Below are positions 26,914 to 34,671 of a stretch of 64,000 bases of DNA, in pieces. Position numbers and translations under genes: made by a program. Origin of the DNA: Arenicella chitinivorans (GTDB lineage: Bacteria > Pseudomonadota > Gammaproteobacteria > Arenicellales > Arenicellaceae); the NCBI RefSeq assembly GCF_014651515.1, contig NZ_BMXA01000001.1:620001-684000 (forward strand). The letters are read 5' to 3'. The notes beneath the pieces are model-generated. The model was not told the origin of the DNA and did not search any database. It saw only the letters and a program-made list of their open reading frames with translations. Position 1 is the stretch's first letter; every line of letters begins with the position of its first letter.

Positions 26914-27582
26914 ATGACACAAATTTACAGCAACTTAAATCAGCCTGGCCTGTCTTCCGGCCTATCTAACTCAGTGCAAGAGCCGCATGCCGCCGGTGGT
27001 TTAGTGCCCATGGTGGTGGAGAGTACCGGCCGCGGTGAGCGCGCATTTGACATCTATTCTCGATTGCTTAAAGAACGCGTGGTGTTCTTGGTCGGTCAGG
27101 TCGAAGATTACATGGCAAATCTAATTGTTGCACAGCTACTGTTTTTGGAATCCGAGAACCCCGACAAAGACATCAACCTGTATATCAACAGTCCGGGCGG
27201 TGCGGTAACAGCGGGCATGGCGATTTACGATACGATGCAATTCATCAAACCTAAAGTTAACACGGTGTGTATCGGCCAGGCAGCCAGTATGGGGTCGTTG
27301 CTTTTGACCGCGGGCGCCACCGGCGGTAGATACGCGCTTCCACACTCGCGGATTATGATTCACCAACCATTGGGTGGGTTCCAGGGGCAAGCATCAGATA
27401 TCGATATTCATGCGCGAGAGATTCTGCGCGTGCGTGAAGAGTTGAATCAAATTCTGGTTAAGCATACTGGTCAGCCTTTATCACGCATCGAGCAAGATAC
27501 TGAGCGTGACTATTTTATGGCGGCGGACGAAGCGAAAGAGTACGGTCTAATCGACGACGTCATTTTGCAACGACCTGATTAG
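26914..27582 (+). CDS. clpP: ATP-dependent Clp protease proteolytic subunit
   Basis: A 222-residue protein when started at the ATG at 26914; a longer in-frame start at 26815 would cover the likely promoter. The catalytic triad is S125 ([11 protein letters not shown]), H150 ([10 protein letters not shown]) and D199 (DTERDYFM), with spacings of 25 and 49 identical to those in E. coli ClpP. ClpP forms a tetradecameric serine protease chamber fed by ClpX, encoded downstream. An N-terminal extension of about 30 residues before [23 protein letters not shown] is presumably a propeptide removed on maturation. A small rhodanese gene lies between clpP and clpX. Confidence 0.95.
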   Translation: MTQIYSNLNQPGLSSGLSNSVQEPHAAGGLVPMVVESTGRGERAFDIYSRLLKERVVFLVGQVEDYMANLIVAQLLFLESENPDKDINLYINSPGGAVTAGMAIYDTMQFIKPKVNTVCIGQAASMGSLLLTAGATGGRYALPHSRIMIHQPLGGFQGQASDIDIHAREILRVREELNQILVKHTGQPLSRIEQDTERDYFMAADEAKEYGLIDDVILQRPD

Positions 27583-27608
27583 TTTCTGCTAACTCGCATC
27601 GAGTCAAC

Positions 27609-27998
27609 GTGCAGCTGAATCAATCAAGAATCGCGCGTAAGCAGCGTCTTAAGTTACGTTTCAGTCGCTCGCTAATCGTCGCGTGTGTGACGGTGTCGCT
27701 ATATCTTGTCAGCGCTACTGGCATGGCCAGTGACGCAGTTACCTACATTGATGTGCGAAGTTGGGCAGAGTATCAGTTGGATCACATTGATGGGGATGCC
27801 CGGATTCCTATTTCGGATGTCGCGAAGGAAGTACCGCTACGGATTCCCGATAGGCGTACGCCAATTCGCTTATATTGTGCCCGAGGAGGTCGAGCAGAAC
27901 AGGCGAAAGCACTGCTAATCCAGGCTGGTTATCTGGATGTGGAAAATCTCGGTGGGATCGATGATGCACGCCGAGTGCGGGGTTTAGCGGCGCAGTAG
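27609..27998 (+). CDS. Secreted rhodanese-like domain protein
   Basis: A 129-residue protein starting with GTG. It has a signal peptide (hydrophobic SLIVACVTVSLYLVSATGMA, cleavage near residue 40) and a small rhodanese domain (TYIDVRSWAEYQLDHIDGDARIPI). The active-site loop is LYCARGGRAEQA with the catalytic Cys. It resembles periplasmic PspE-type single-domain sulfurtransferases. It sits between clpP and clpX, where most Gammaproteobacteria have no gene, 26 nt after the clpP stop. A functional link to the protease is not implied. Confidence 0.8.
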   Translation: MQLNQSRIARKQRLKLRFSRSLIVACVTVSLYLVSATGMASDAVTYIDVRSWAEYQLDHIDGDARIPISDVAKEVPLRIPDRRTPIRLYCARGGRAEQAKALLIQAGYLDVENLGGIDDARRVRGLAAQ

Positions 27999-28042
27999 GG
28001 CTTGCTTCCTAATCACACTGGCTGTGACGTTATATTCACATT

Positions 28043-28075
28043 CTTGAAATATCGCGTTCAGCCGCCACATATAAT
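28043..28075 (+). promoter_or_regulatory. Sigma-32-like (or sigma-70) promoter upstream of clpX
   Basis: CTTGAAA (28043-28049), 15 nt, then CCACATAT (28065-28072), one mismatch from CCCCATNT. The same region has TATAAT at 28070-28075, so sigma-70 use is also possible. It lies about 175 nt before clpX. Confidence 0.4.
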
Positions 28076-28249
28076 CAAGCGCGTTATCTGGTAGATATTC
28101 GATGACAAGTGCCAGATATCACGTTTCATTCAGGTCTTTAATTGGGTTACAATTTAGTGACGACGGGTCATCTTACCGAAGCAAGATCGATAATTTTACG
28201 CATTTGCGCCGATGTATACGGCGAGTAGCATCTATCCTCAGGGGTGAAT

Positions 28250-29521
28250 ATGAGTGACGACAATAAAAGTAACGACGATAATAAGCTACTTTATTGTTCA
28301 TTTTGTGGAAAAAGCCAGCACGAAGTTCGTAAGCTGATCGCGGGACCTTCGGTCTTTATTTGCGATGAGTGCGTGGACTTGTGTGAGGATATAATCCGCG
28401 AAGAAGCCATTGATGATATTTCTAAGGCGGAGGAAAAAGAAACTTTCCCGACGCCAGAAGAAATTCATACCGGCTTAAATGACTATGTGATCTCCCAGGA
28501 AGACGCAAAGAAAGTGCTTTCAGTGGCGGTGTATAACCACTATAAACGAATCCGCAGTCAGGAAGTAGAAGACGACGTGGACATCGCCAAGAGTAATATT
28601 TTGCTGATTGGCCCAACAGGGTCTGGTAAAACACTGTTGGCTGAAACGTTGGCCAAGCAACTGAATGTGCCGTTTACTATCGCCGATGCCACCACATTGA
28701 CCGAAGCCGGTTATGTCGGTGAAGATGTTGAAAACATCATTCAGAAACTATTGCAGAAGTGCGACTATGATGTTGAGAAAGCACAGATCGGCATTGTTTA
28801 CATTGATGAAATCGATAAGATTTCACGCAAATCTGACAACCCGTCAATCACTCGAGATGTCTCAGGTGAAGGGGTTCAGCAAGCATTGTTAAAGCTGATC
28901 GAGGGAACCACTGCGTCAGTCCCGCCTCAAGGTGGACGCAAGCATCCACAGCAAGAGTTTCTGCAAGTCGATACGCGAAATATTCTGTTTATCTGCGGCG
29001 GTGCATTTGCCGGTTTGGACCAAATTATTCGTGACCGTTCGGAGAAAAGCGGGATCGGTTTTAGTGCGGAAGTTCACAGTAAATCGAGCAACCCATTTAT
29101 CTCTGAGCACCTTAAAAAGCTTGAGCCGGAAGACCTAGTTCGTTACGGATTAATTCCGGAGTTCATTGGTCGTCTACCGATTATTGCCACGCTTGAAGAG
29201 CTGGATGAGGACGCATTGATGACGATCTTGACGCAGCCTAAGAATGCGCTGGTGAAACAGTACCAACGGCTTCTGAAATTGGATGGTATCGAGTTGGAAA
29301 TACGTGAAGACGCCTTGCGCGAAGTTGCCCAGAAGGCGCTGAAGCGAAAAACAGGGGCTCGCGGTCTGCGTTCGATTCTCGAGAATGCGTTGCTCGATAC
29401 TATGTATGAGCTGCCATCCAAAGAGGGCGTGCAAAAGGTATCGGTCGATGCCAGCACAATTACCGAAGGTGCGAGACCGTTATATATCTATGAAGAAGCT
29501 GACGCCGAGAAGTCAGCGTAA
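28250..29521 (+). CDS. clpX: ATP-dependent Clp protease ATP-binding subunit ClpX
   Basis: A 423-residue AAA+ unfoldase. The N-terminal zinc-binding domain has C16/C19 (YCSFC) and C38/C41 (FICDEC). Walker A is [12 protein letters not shown] and Walker B is [12 protein letters not shown]. The pore loop is [10 protein letters not shown], the RKH loop is [10 protein letters not shown] and the ClpP-docking IGF loop is [11 protein letters not shown]. It unfolds substrates, including ssrA-tagged proteins, and threads them into ClpP. The ATG at 28250 follows an AGGGGTG ribosome-binding site; a GTG six nt upstream is less likely. Confidence 0.97.
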   Translation: MSDDNKSNDDNKLLYCSFCGKSQHEVRKLIAGPSVFICDECVDLCEDIIREEAIDDISKAEEKETFPTPEEIHTGLNDYVISQEDAKKVLSVAVYNHYKRIRSQEVEDDVDIAKSNILLIGPTGSGKTLLAETLAKQLNVPFTIADATTLTEAGYVGEDVENIIQKLLQKCDYDVEKAQIGIVYIDEIDKISRKSDNPSITRDVSGEGVQQALLKLIEGTTASVPPQGGRKHPQQEFLQVDTRNILFICGGAFAGLDQIIRDRSEKSGIGFSAEVHSKSSNPFISEHLKKLEPEDLVRYGLIPEFIGRLPIIATLEELDEDALMTILTQPKNALVKQYQRLLKLDGIELEIREDALREVAQKALKRKTGARGLRSILENALLDTMYELPSKEGVQKVSVDASTITEGARPLYIYEEADAEKSA

Positions 29522-29656
29522 CAACTTCGTCAGCGCATCCAGTTGGGTGCGCTGCGCTGCGCTGTGATTTCAGCGCAGTGGACTTGGTGGCGGTTTGTTG
29601 CCACCCAGCTTATCGCCCAATGCAGGGAGCTTCTAGGCGAATAGTGTATTGGACCA

Positions 29657-29683
29657 CTTGAAACCCTTGCTGAGTGCTCCCAT
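29657..29683 (+). promoter_or_regulatory. Sigma-32-like promoter upstream of lon
   Basis: CTTGAAA (29657-29663), 14 nt, then TCCCAT (29678-29683), one mismatch from CCCCAT. It lies 92 nt before the lon start, and lon is RpoH-controlled in E. coli. Confidence 0.45.
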
Positions 29684-29774
29684 ACATGTCCTATACTTGT
29701 AACAAGCAAGCGGTGATCTGAACGTTCGCCGACTTCACGTACAAACAAACGTACTAATTTAAAGGTTTCTAACT

Positions 29775-32192
29775 ATGTCAGAAGAATCCACAGCAATCGA
29801 TTATTCAACGCCGTTTCCGTTATTGCCCTTGCGCGACGTGGTGGTGTTCCCACATATGGTCATTCCACTGTTTGTAGGGCGAGAGAAATCGATTATTGCG
29901 CTCGAGCGTGCCATGGAAAACGGCAAGCAAATCGCTCTGGTGGCGCAGCATGATGCCTCCACGGAAGAGCCAGGTGAGAAAGATATTTATCAGGTTGGTG
30001 TGCTGGCAAATATTTTGCAATTGTTGAAGTTGCCCGATGGCACAGTCAAAGTGTTGGTGGAAGGTAAGCAGCGTATTCACTTGCAGAAGATCATGGAAAC
30101 TGAGTGCTTCTCAGCCGTGGTTGAGCCGTTGCCAGCCAGTTCTGTGGAAGAGAATGAAGCGCGCGTGGCAATTCGTACGCTTACGAGTGAGTTCGAGAAC
30201 TACAGTAAAATCAATTCCAAAGTAGCCCCTGAGGCGCTTGGTCAGTTGCGTGCTATCGAAGAATTGGATCGCTTGGTAGATACCATTGCCGGATTCCTTG
30301 AGCTGAAACTCGAAGACAAGCAGTTTCTGTTGGAGTCGGATGATCTCAACGAGCGTCTCGACCATGTGCTGTCGTTTATGGAATCAGAACTTGACATGCA
30401 CCGTGTTGAGAAGAAGATTCGCGGTCGCGTGAAAAAGCAGATGGAAAAGAGCCAGCGCGAGTACTACCTGAATGAACAGATGAAAGCCATTCAAAATGAA
30501 TTGGGTGAGTCGGAAGAAGGGCAGAGCGAGCTAGAAGAAATTCAAGCTAAAGTCGACGCGGCAGGTATGCCGAAAGAGGCACGCGAGAAGGTCGATTCTG
30601 AGATCAAGAAATTAAAGATGATGTCGCCGATGTCAGCTGAGGCGGCTGTGGTACGAAACTACATCGACTGGATTGTACAAGTTCCGTGGAAAAAACGATC
30701 CCGTGTGCGCAGTGATATCGAAGGCGCGCAAAAGATTTTAGACGAAGACCACTTTGGTCTGGAGAAGGTCAAAGAGCGCATTCTTGAATACCTTGCCGTT
30801 CAACAACGATTAAAGAAAATGAAAGGCCCGATCTTGTGTTTGGTCGGCCCCCCTGGGGTCGGCAAGACGTCGCTCGGTAAATCTATTGCTAAATCCACCA
30901 ACCGTAAGTTTATTCGTATGTCCTTAGGTGGTGTGCGTGACGAGGCAGAAATACGTGGTCATCGTCGGACCTATATAGGTTCCATGCCGGGTAAAATTGT
31001 GCAAAATATGGCCAAGGTCAAGACGCGGAATCCGCTGTTCTTGCTCGATGAAATCGACAAGATGGCAGCAGATTTTCGTGGTGATCCGGCCTCAGCGATG
31101 CTTGAGGTTCTGGACCCAGAACAAAACGGAACCTTTGCTGACCATTATTTGGAAGTGGATTACGATCTATCAGAAGTCATGTTCGTAGCCACCGCCAATA
31201 GTCTAGACATCCCTGGGCCTCTATTAGACCGCATGGAAGTGATTCGTCTGGAAGGGTATACCGAAGACGAGAAGTTGAACATTGCGCAACGCTATCTGGT
31301 CGCAAAGCAGACTAAGAATAATGGTTTGAGACCAAGCGAGATCGAGATCAAGGCCGACGCAATTCTAGACGTAATTCGGTATTACACGCGAGAAGCGGGC
31401 GTACGTGGTCTCGAACGTGAGATCGCCAAGATTTGCCGCAAGGTGACTAAGCAGTTGGTCATGAACGGTAAGCTTGAGAAAGTCGTTATCGACTCGGCCA
31501 ACGTGGGCGACTACCTTGGCGTGCGCAAGTTTAGCTTTGGTCTGGCAGAGGAAGAGAATCGAGTCGGGCAGGTCACAGGTCTGGCTTGGACCTCGGTTGG
31601 CGGTGAGCTCTTGTCAATTGAGTCTGTGATAGTGCCAGGAAAAGGCAAGCAGACTTATACCGGAAAACTCGGCGACGTGATGCAAGAATCGATTCAAGCT
31701 GCGGTGACCGTGGTTCGCTCACGCTCTCACGCCTTGGGCTTGGACAAAGAATTCTTCTCCGAGCGCGACTTCCATATTCATGTTCCGGAAGGCGCGACGC
31801 CAAAAGACGGCCCAAGTGCAGGTATTGCGATGTGCACAGCGTTGATTTCGGCGGCGACCAATACACCAGTTCGAGCAGATGTCGCGATGACCGGCGAAAT
31901 AACGCTGCGCGGTGAAGTGCTTCCGATTGGTGGTTTAAAAGAAAAACTTCTAGCTGCCCATCGCGGCGCAATCAAAACAGTGATTATTCCGCAGGAGAAT
32001 GAGAAAGATTTGGTCGAAATCGCGGATGAAGTTAAAGCGGATTTGAACATCGTACCAGTCAAATGGGTCGATGAAGTGCTCGAAGTTGCCTTAGCTGAGC
32101 ATCCCAAAGTAGGTGCAGGTGACGAGGAAAATAAATCCTCGGTAACTAGCGCTAAAGGCAAAAAAGAACCGGAATCCGCGGCGCATCATTAA
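29775..32192 (+). CDS. lon: ATP-dependent Lon protease
   Basis: An 805-residue LonA protein. The N-terminal substrate-binding domain begins PFPLLPLRDVVVFPHMVIPLFVGR. The AAA+ module has Walker A GPPGVGKTSLGK and Walker B LFLLDEIDKM. The C-terminal protease domain has catalytic Ser681 in PKDGPSAGIAM and Lys724 in GGLKEKLLAAHRG, spaced 43 as in E. coli. It degrades misfolded and regulatory proteins. A charged C-terminal tail (DEENKSSVTSAKGKKEPESAAHH) extends past the protease domain. A strong hairpin follows the stop. Confidence 0.98.
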   Translation: MSEESTAIDYSTPFPLLPLRDVVVFPHMVIPLFVGREKSIIALERAMENGKQIALVAQHDASTEEPGEKDIYQVGVLANILQLLKLPDGTVKVLVEGKQRIHLQKIMETECFSAVVEPLPASSVEENEARVAIRTLTSEFENYSKINSKVAPEALGQLRAIEELDRLVDTIAGFLELKLEDKQFLLESDDLNERLDHVLSFMESELDMHRVEKKIRGRVKKQMEKSQREYYLNEQMKAIQNELGESEEGQSELEEIQAKVDAAGMPKEAREKVDSEIKKLKMMSPMSAEAAVVRNYIDWIVQVPWKKRSRVRSDIEGAQKILDEDHFGLEKVKERILEYLAVQQRLKKMKGPILCLVGPPGVGKTSLGKSIAKSTNRKFIRMSLGGVRDEAEIRGHRRTYIGSMPGKIVQNMAKVKTRNPLFLLDEIDKMAADFRGDPASAMLEVLDPEQNGTFADHYLEVDYDLSEVMFVATANSLDIPGPLLDRMEVIRLEGYTEDEKLNIAQRYLVAKQTKNNGLRPSEIEIKADAILDVIRYYTREAGVRGLEREIAKICRKVTKQLVMNGKLEKVVIDSANVGDYLGVRKFSFGLAEEENRVGQVTGLAWTSVGGELLSIESVIVPGKGKQTYTGKLGDVMQESIQAAVTVVRSRSHALGLDKEFFSERDFHIHVPEGATPKDGPSAGIAMCTALISAATNTPVRADVAMTGEITLRGEVLPIGGLKEKLLAAHRGAIKTVIIPQENEKDLVEIADEVKADLNIVPVKWVDEVLEVALAEHPKVGAGDEENKSSVTSAKGKKEPESAAHH

Positions 32193-32214
32193 CTTCTTAT
32201 TGAAAATCAACACG

Positions 32215-32241
32215 ATCTGGCGTTTTATTAAAACGCCAGAT
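32215..32241 (+). terminator. Hairpin after lon
   Basis: Perfect 12-bp arms (32215-32226 and 32230-32241) with a 3-nt loop; the T-rich arm faces an A-rich one. There is no extra U-tract downstream, so termination strength is uncertain. Confidence 0.55.
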
Positions 32242-32619
32242 TAAACTAAGTTAATGGCCAAATGGCTGGAAACCCGCGTAGTTATTGGGTTTATAGGAAA
32301 TTTTTTTGTAAGTCAATATTGTTTTTTGCAGGTAAAAGGAACATCATACCCGCTGTGGTAACGGCAGCGATCACGTAACAGGAACAGTCTGCCGTATGGA
32401 GATTGCGCTCTTCCACGGTGCGACTCGGCCATAGACAGGAGATCATTGAAGGCGGATTGATTCCATATTTTAATGTAGCTCTCCCGCGTTTCGTGTGTCC
32501 ACTGTGTGTGGTGCGTCTGCGAAATTAGAATATGTGTCAAACTACCTATTTTTCATGCGAGACACAACAATCTACCTAAATACATAACTAATAAACCATA
32601 TTACCTTGAGGAATTAAGT
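32242..32619 (+). other. Spacer between lon and hupB without a clear gene
   Basis: No convincing gene is present. A 75-residue reverse-strand open frame (32313-32540) has no recognisable motif. The hupB promoter and leader are expected in the AT-rich last 150 bp; no clear -35/-10 pair was found. Confidence 0.4.
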
Positions 32620-32892
32620 GTGAATAAATCAGAACTAATCGAACTAGTCGCCGCCAAAGCGGACATTTCTAAATCATCTGCTGGCGATGCGCTTGACGCA
32701 GTTCTAGAAGGCATCACTGGTGCGCTGAAAAAGGGCGACAGTGTTACTTTTGTTGGTTTTGGTACTTTCTCAGTGAGTGAGCGTGCTGCACGTGACGGCC
32801 GCAATCCTCGCACTGGCGAAACGATCAAAATCCCAGCTTCTAAATTAGCCAAATTCAAAGCTGGTAAAGCATTGAAGGATGCATTGAACTAA
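32620..32892 (+). CDS. hupB: DNA-binding protein HU-beta
   Basis: A 90-residue HU protein. It begins [22 protein letters not shown] and carries the DNA-binding arm signature [41 protein letters not shown]. The start is GTG at 32620, preceded by GAGGA at 7 nt; the frame stays open upstream, but that part does not look like HU. HU is a small dimeric nucleoid protein that bends DNA. The place after lon is the classical gammaproteobacterial one for hupB. In E. coli ppiD follows directly, whereas here several genes lie between. Confidence 0.96.
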   Translation: MNKSELIELVAAKADISKSSAGDALDAVLEGITGALKKGDSVTFVGFGTFSVSERAARDGRNPRTGETIKIPASKLAKFKAGKALKDALN

Positions 32893-32921
32893 GGCATTCG
32901 CTTTATCTGTATTAAGATTGG

Positions 32922-32965
32922 TCTAAGGAAGATGTTTGCAAGACACTATAAACATCTTTCTTAGA
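32922..32965 (+). terminator. Long hairpin after hupB
   Basis: A 16-bp stem (32922-32937 with 32950-32965, one G-U pair) and a 12-nt loop, 29 nt after the hupB stop. The downstream sequence is pyrimidine-rich rather than a pure U-tract. Confidence 0.6.
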
Positions 32966-33339
32966 TCGTCCCTTCCTTCGACACGGTCTCTGGTCGATCA
33001 CGCTCCTTTCTTCTCCTTTCTCCTCCGCACTTCCTGCGACGCAGCTCGCCTGATTTGTCAGGTACCATTGAGGTCTTGAGCCCGTTTTAAACGCCGTTAG
33101 TTCAATGCAACTGGAAGAGCGTGCATTCTTGTTGCCTGTAAACGTCGCTTATTGAGTAATGCTTGACGAGAGTAAGTCAGCGTTTTTCTAGTACGGTAAC
33201 CAGCAAATTTGTGAGTTGTTCAGGTTTTGTAAAAAATAGTTAGAAACATATTGCATATATCTCATAATCGATTAAACTAGCGCCGCTTTCGAGGGCAGCA
33301 GACACTCAAGAGGCGGCAAAAAAAAGTTGTAACTTTTAC
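32966..33339 (+). other. Gene-free spacer between hupB and tRNA-Val
   Basis: About 375 bp with no supported gene. It starts with a pyrimidine-rich stretch (around 32990-33040) and is AT-rich before the tRNA promoter. A weak tRNA-like patch near 33095-33170 does not fold into a complete cloverleaf. Confidence 0.4.
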
Positions 33340-33367
33340 TTGCAAGGCTCCAAACATCTGCTATTAT
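33340..33367 (+). promoter_or_regulatory. Promoter of the Val-Asp tRNA pair
   Basis: TTGCAA (33340-33345), a 16-bp spacer and TATTAT (33362-33367), followed by a GC-rich discriminator (CGCCCTCCC) typical of stringently controlled stable-RNA promoters. Confidence 0.65.
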
Positions 33368-33391
33368 CGCCCTCCCAAATCGACGAGATTC

Positions 33392-33467
33392 GGGCGCTTA
33401 GCTCAGTTGGTAGAGCATCGCCCTTACAAGGCGAGGGTCAGTGGTTCAAGTCCACTAGCGCCCACCA
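33392..33467 (+). tRNA. tRNA-Val (UAC)
   Basis: A 76-nt cloverleaf with encoded CCA. Acceptor GGGCGCT/AGCGCCC; anticodon stem TCGCC/GGCGA closes loop CTTACAA with anticodon TAC. Confidence 0.97.
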
Positions 33468-33483
33468 GATTTAGTAAAAATGC

Positions 33484-33560
33484 GGAGCGGTAGTTCAGTT
33501 GGTTAGAATACCGGCCTGTCACGCCGGGGGTCGCGGGTTCGAGTCCCGTCCGCTCCGCCA
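33484..33560 (+). tRNA. tRNA-Asp (GUC)
   Basis: A 77-nt cloverleaf with encoded CCA. Acceptor GGAGCGG/CCGCTCC; anticodon stem CCGGC/GCCGG closes loop CTGTCAC with anticodon GTC. It shares a promoter with tRNA-Val. Confidence 0.97.
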
Positions 33561-33575
33561 CTTTTACTGAAGATT

Positions 33576-33611
33576 AAAAAAAACGACTGCAGATCGCAGT
33601 CGTTTTTTTTT
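33576..33611 (+). terminator. Intrinsic terminator of the Val-Asp tRNA operon
   Basis: CGACTGC (33584-33590) pairs with GCAGTCG (33596-33602) around a 5-nt loop. Eight A precede the stem and nine T follow. Confidence 0.88.
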
Positions 33612-33710
33612 GCCCGCTTAATCAAGACAATGTCTATCGGCGGAGCGTATTCATCTAATCATGCACTCTGTTTGCTATCTTCGGTACTCTTCATACTCGC
33701 GGAGAGCACC

Positions 33711-34568
33711 ATGGCGAAAGTACTCATTCCCAAAGTGACTGATTTGGGTGAATTCTCAGTTTCTCGTGTGCTGCCTAATCCAGAGCAACGCATGGTTGGC
33801 CCCTTTGTTTTCTTTGATCATATGGGACCGGTGAAGTTTGATCCCGGTGCTGGGGTGAATGTGAGGCCACACCCGCATATCGGGCTAGCGACCGTCACGT
33901 ATCTCATAGAGGGCCAAATCCTGCATCGCGATAGTTTGGGTAACTGTCTGGAGATTTGTCCCGGCGACGTTAACTGGATGGTGGCTGGTCGTGGTGTAAC
34001 GCACTCAGAGCGTGAATCGATCGAGGTGCGCTCCCGATCACACTCACTGAATGGTCTTCAATGCTGGGTCGCTCTGCCGCGAGAATTCGCAGAAATTGAA
34101 CCCAGCTTTATGCATATCGAGCGCAATGACCTGCCGCACAAAACCTTCAACGACGTTATTATCCGTCTAGTGATTGGTGAAGCATATGGAATGCAGTCAA
34201 AAATCAAGACGTTTTCGCCAATGTTTATGGTGGATGTTCTGGCCGGGAAGGGGGAGCACATCGAGCGTCCGAATCCGGACCATGATTGCCTCGTGTATGT
34301 TGCGCAGGGCGGCATTAATGTCGATGGCGTCGTTGTCGGTGAAGGGGCAACGGCAATGCTGTCCCCACAGGCTAGTATCGTCGCTTTACGGTATTCTCGA
34401 GCGGTACTGCTCGGGGGCGAAGCATGGTCCGATGCACCACACTTGGAATGGAATTTTGTGTCTTTTGATCGAGATCGAATCGACCAAGCTAAGCGCGACT
34501 GGAAAGCCGGCGACTTTGCGCCCGTAATCGGGGACGCCGAAGAGTTTATTCCTTTGCCTGATGATTAA
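33711..34568 (+). CDS. Pirin family protein
   Basis: A 285-residue bicupin. The metal-binding residues of pirins are visible: His pair in VRPHPHIGLATVTYL and His-x-Glu in GRGVTHSERE. The general layout EFSVSRVLPNPEQRMVGPFVFFDHMGPV is typical. Some bacterial pirins show quercetin 2,3-dioxygenase activity, others act as redox-sensitive partners; the role here is open. The ATG at 33711 follows GGAGAG, and a longer in-frame start at 33630 begins only 19 nt after the tRNA terminator and is not preferred. Confidence 0.88.
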   Translation: MAKVLIPKVTDLGEFSVSRVLPNPEQRMVGPFVFFDHMGPVKFDPGAGVNVRPHPHIGLATVTYLIEGQILHRDSLGNCLEICPGDVNWMVAGRGVTHSERESIEVRSRSHSLNGLQCWVALPREFAEIEPSFMHIERNDLPHKTFNDVIIRLVIGEAYGMQSKIKTFSPMFMVDVLAGKGEHIERPNPDHDCLVYVAQGGINVDGVVVGEGATAMLSPQASIVALRYSRAVLLGGEAWSDAPHLEWNFVSFDRDRIDQAKRDWKAGDFAPVIGDAEEFIPLPDD

Positions 34569-34629
34569 GCTGTGACGAATCGCTGCCGTGAGTTAACAGC
34601 AGTCAGTGAGCAGCTGCTATCGAGTATAA

Positions 34630-34661
34630 GCTGGCCAGTCACCACGAACCGGCCAGCTTTT
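34630..34661 (+). terminator. Bidirectional hairpin between pirin and M16 peptidase genes
   Basis: GCTGGCC (34630-34636) pairs with GGCCAGC (34651-34657), loop of 14 nt, followed by TTTT on the + strand. The minus strand reads a similar stem followed by TTATA. It sits between two convergent stops. Confidence 0.55.
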
Positions 34662-34671
34662 AAAGCTTCGT

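Noticed and set aside
32313-32540. 75-residue reverse-strand open frame between lon and hupB
   Set aside because: No family recognised and no ribosome-binding site; it lies in the hupB leader region.
33095-33170. tRNA-like patch upstream of tRNA-Val
   Set aside because: The sequence GTTAGTTCAATG...GAAGAGC resembles a D-arm, but no acceptor stem, anticodon arm or T-arm can be formed.
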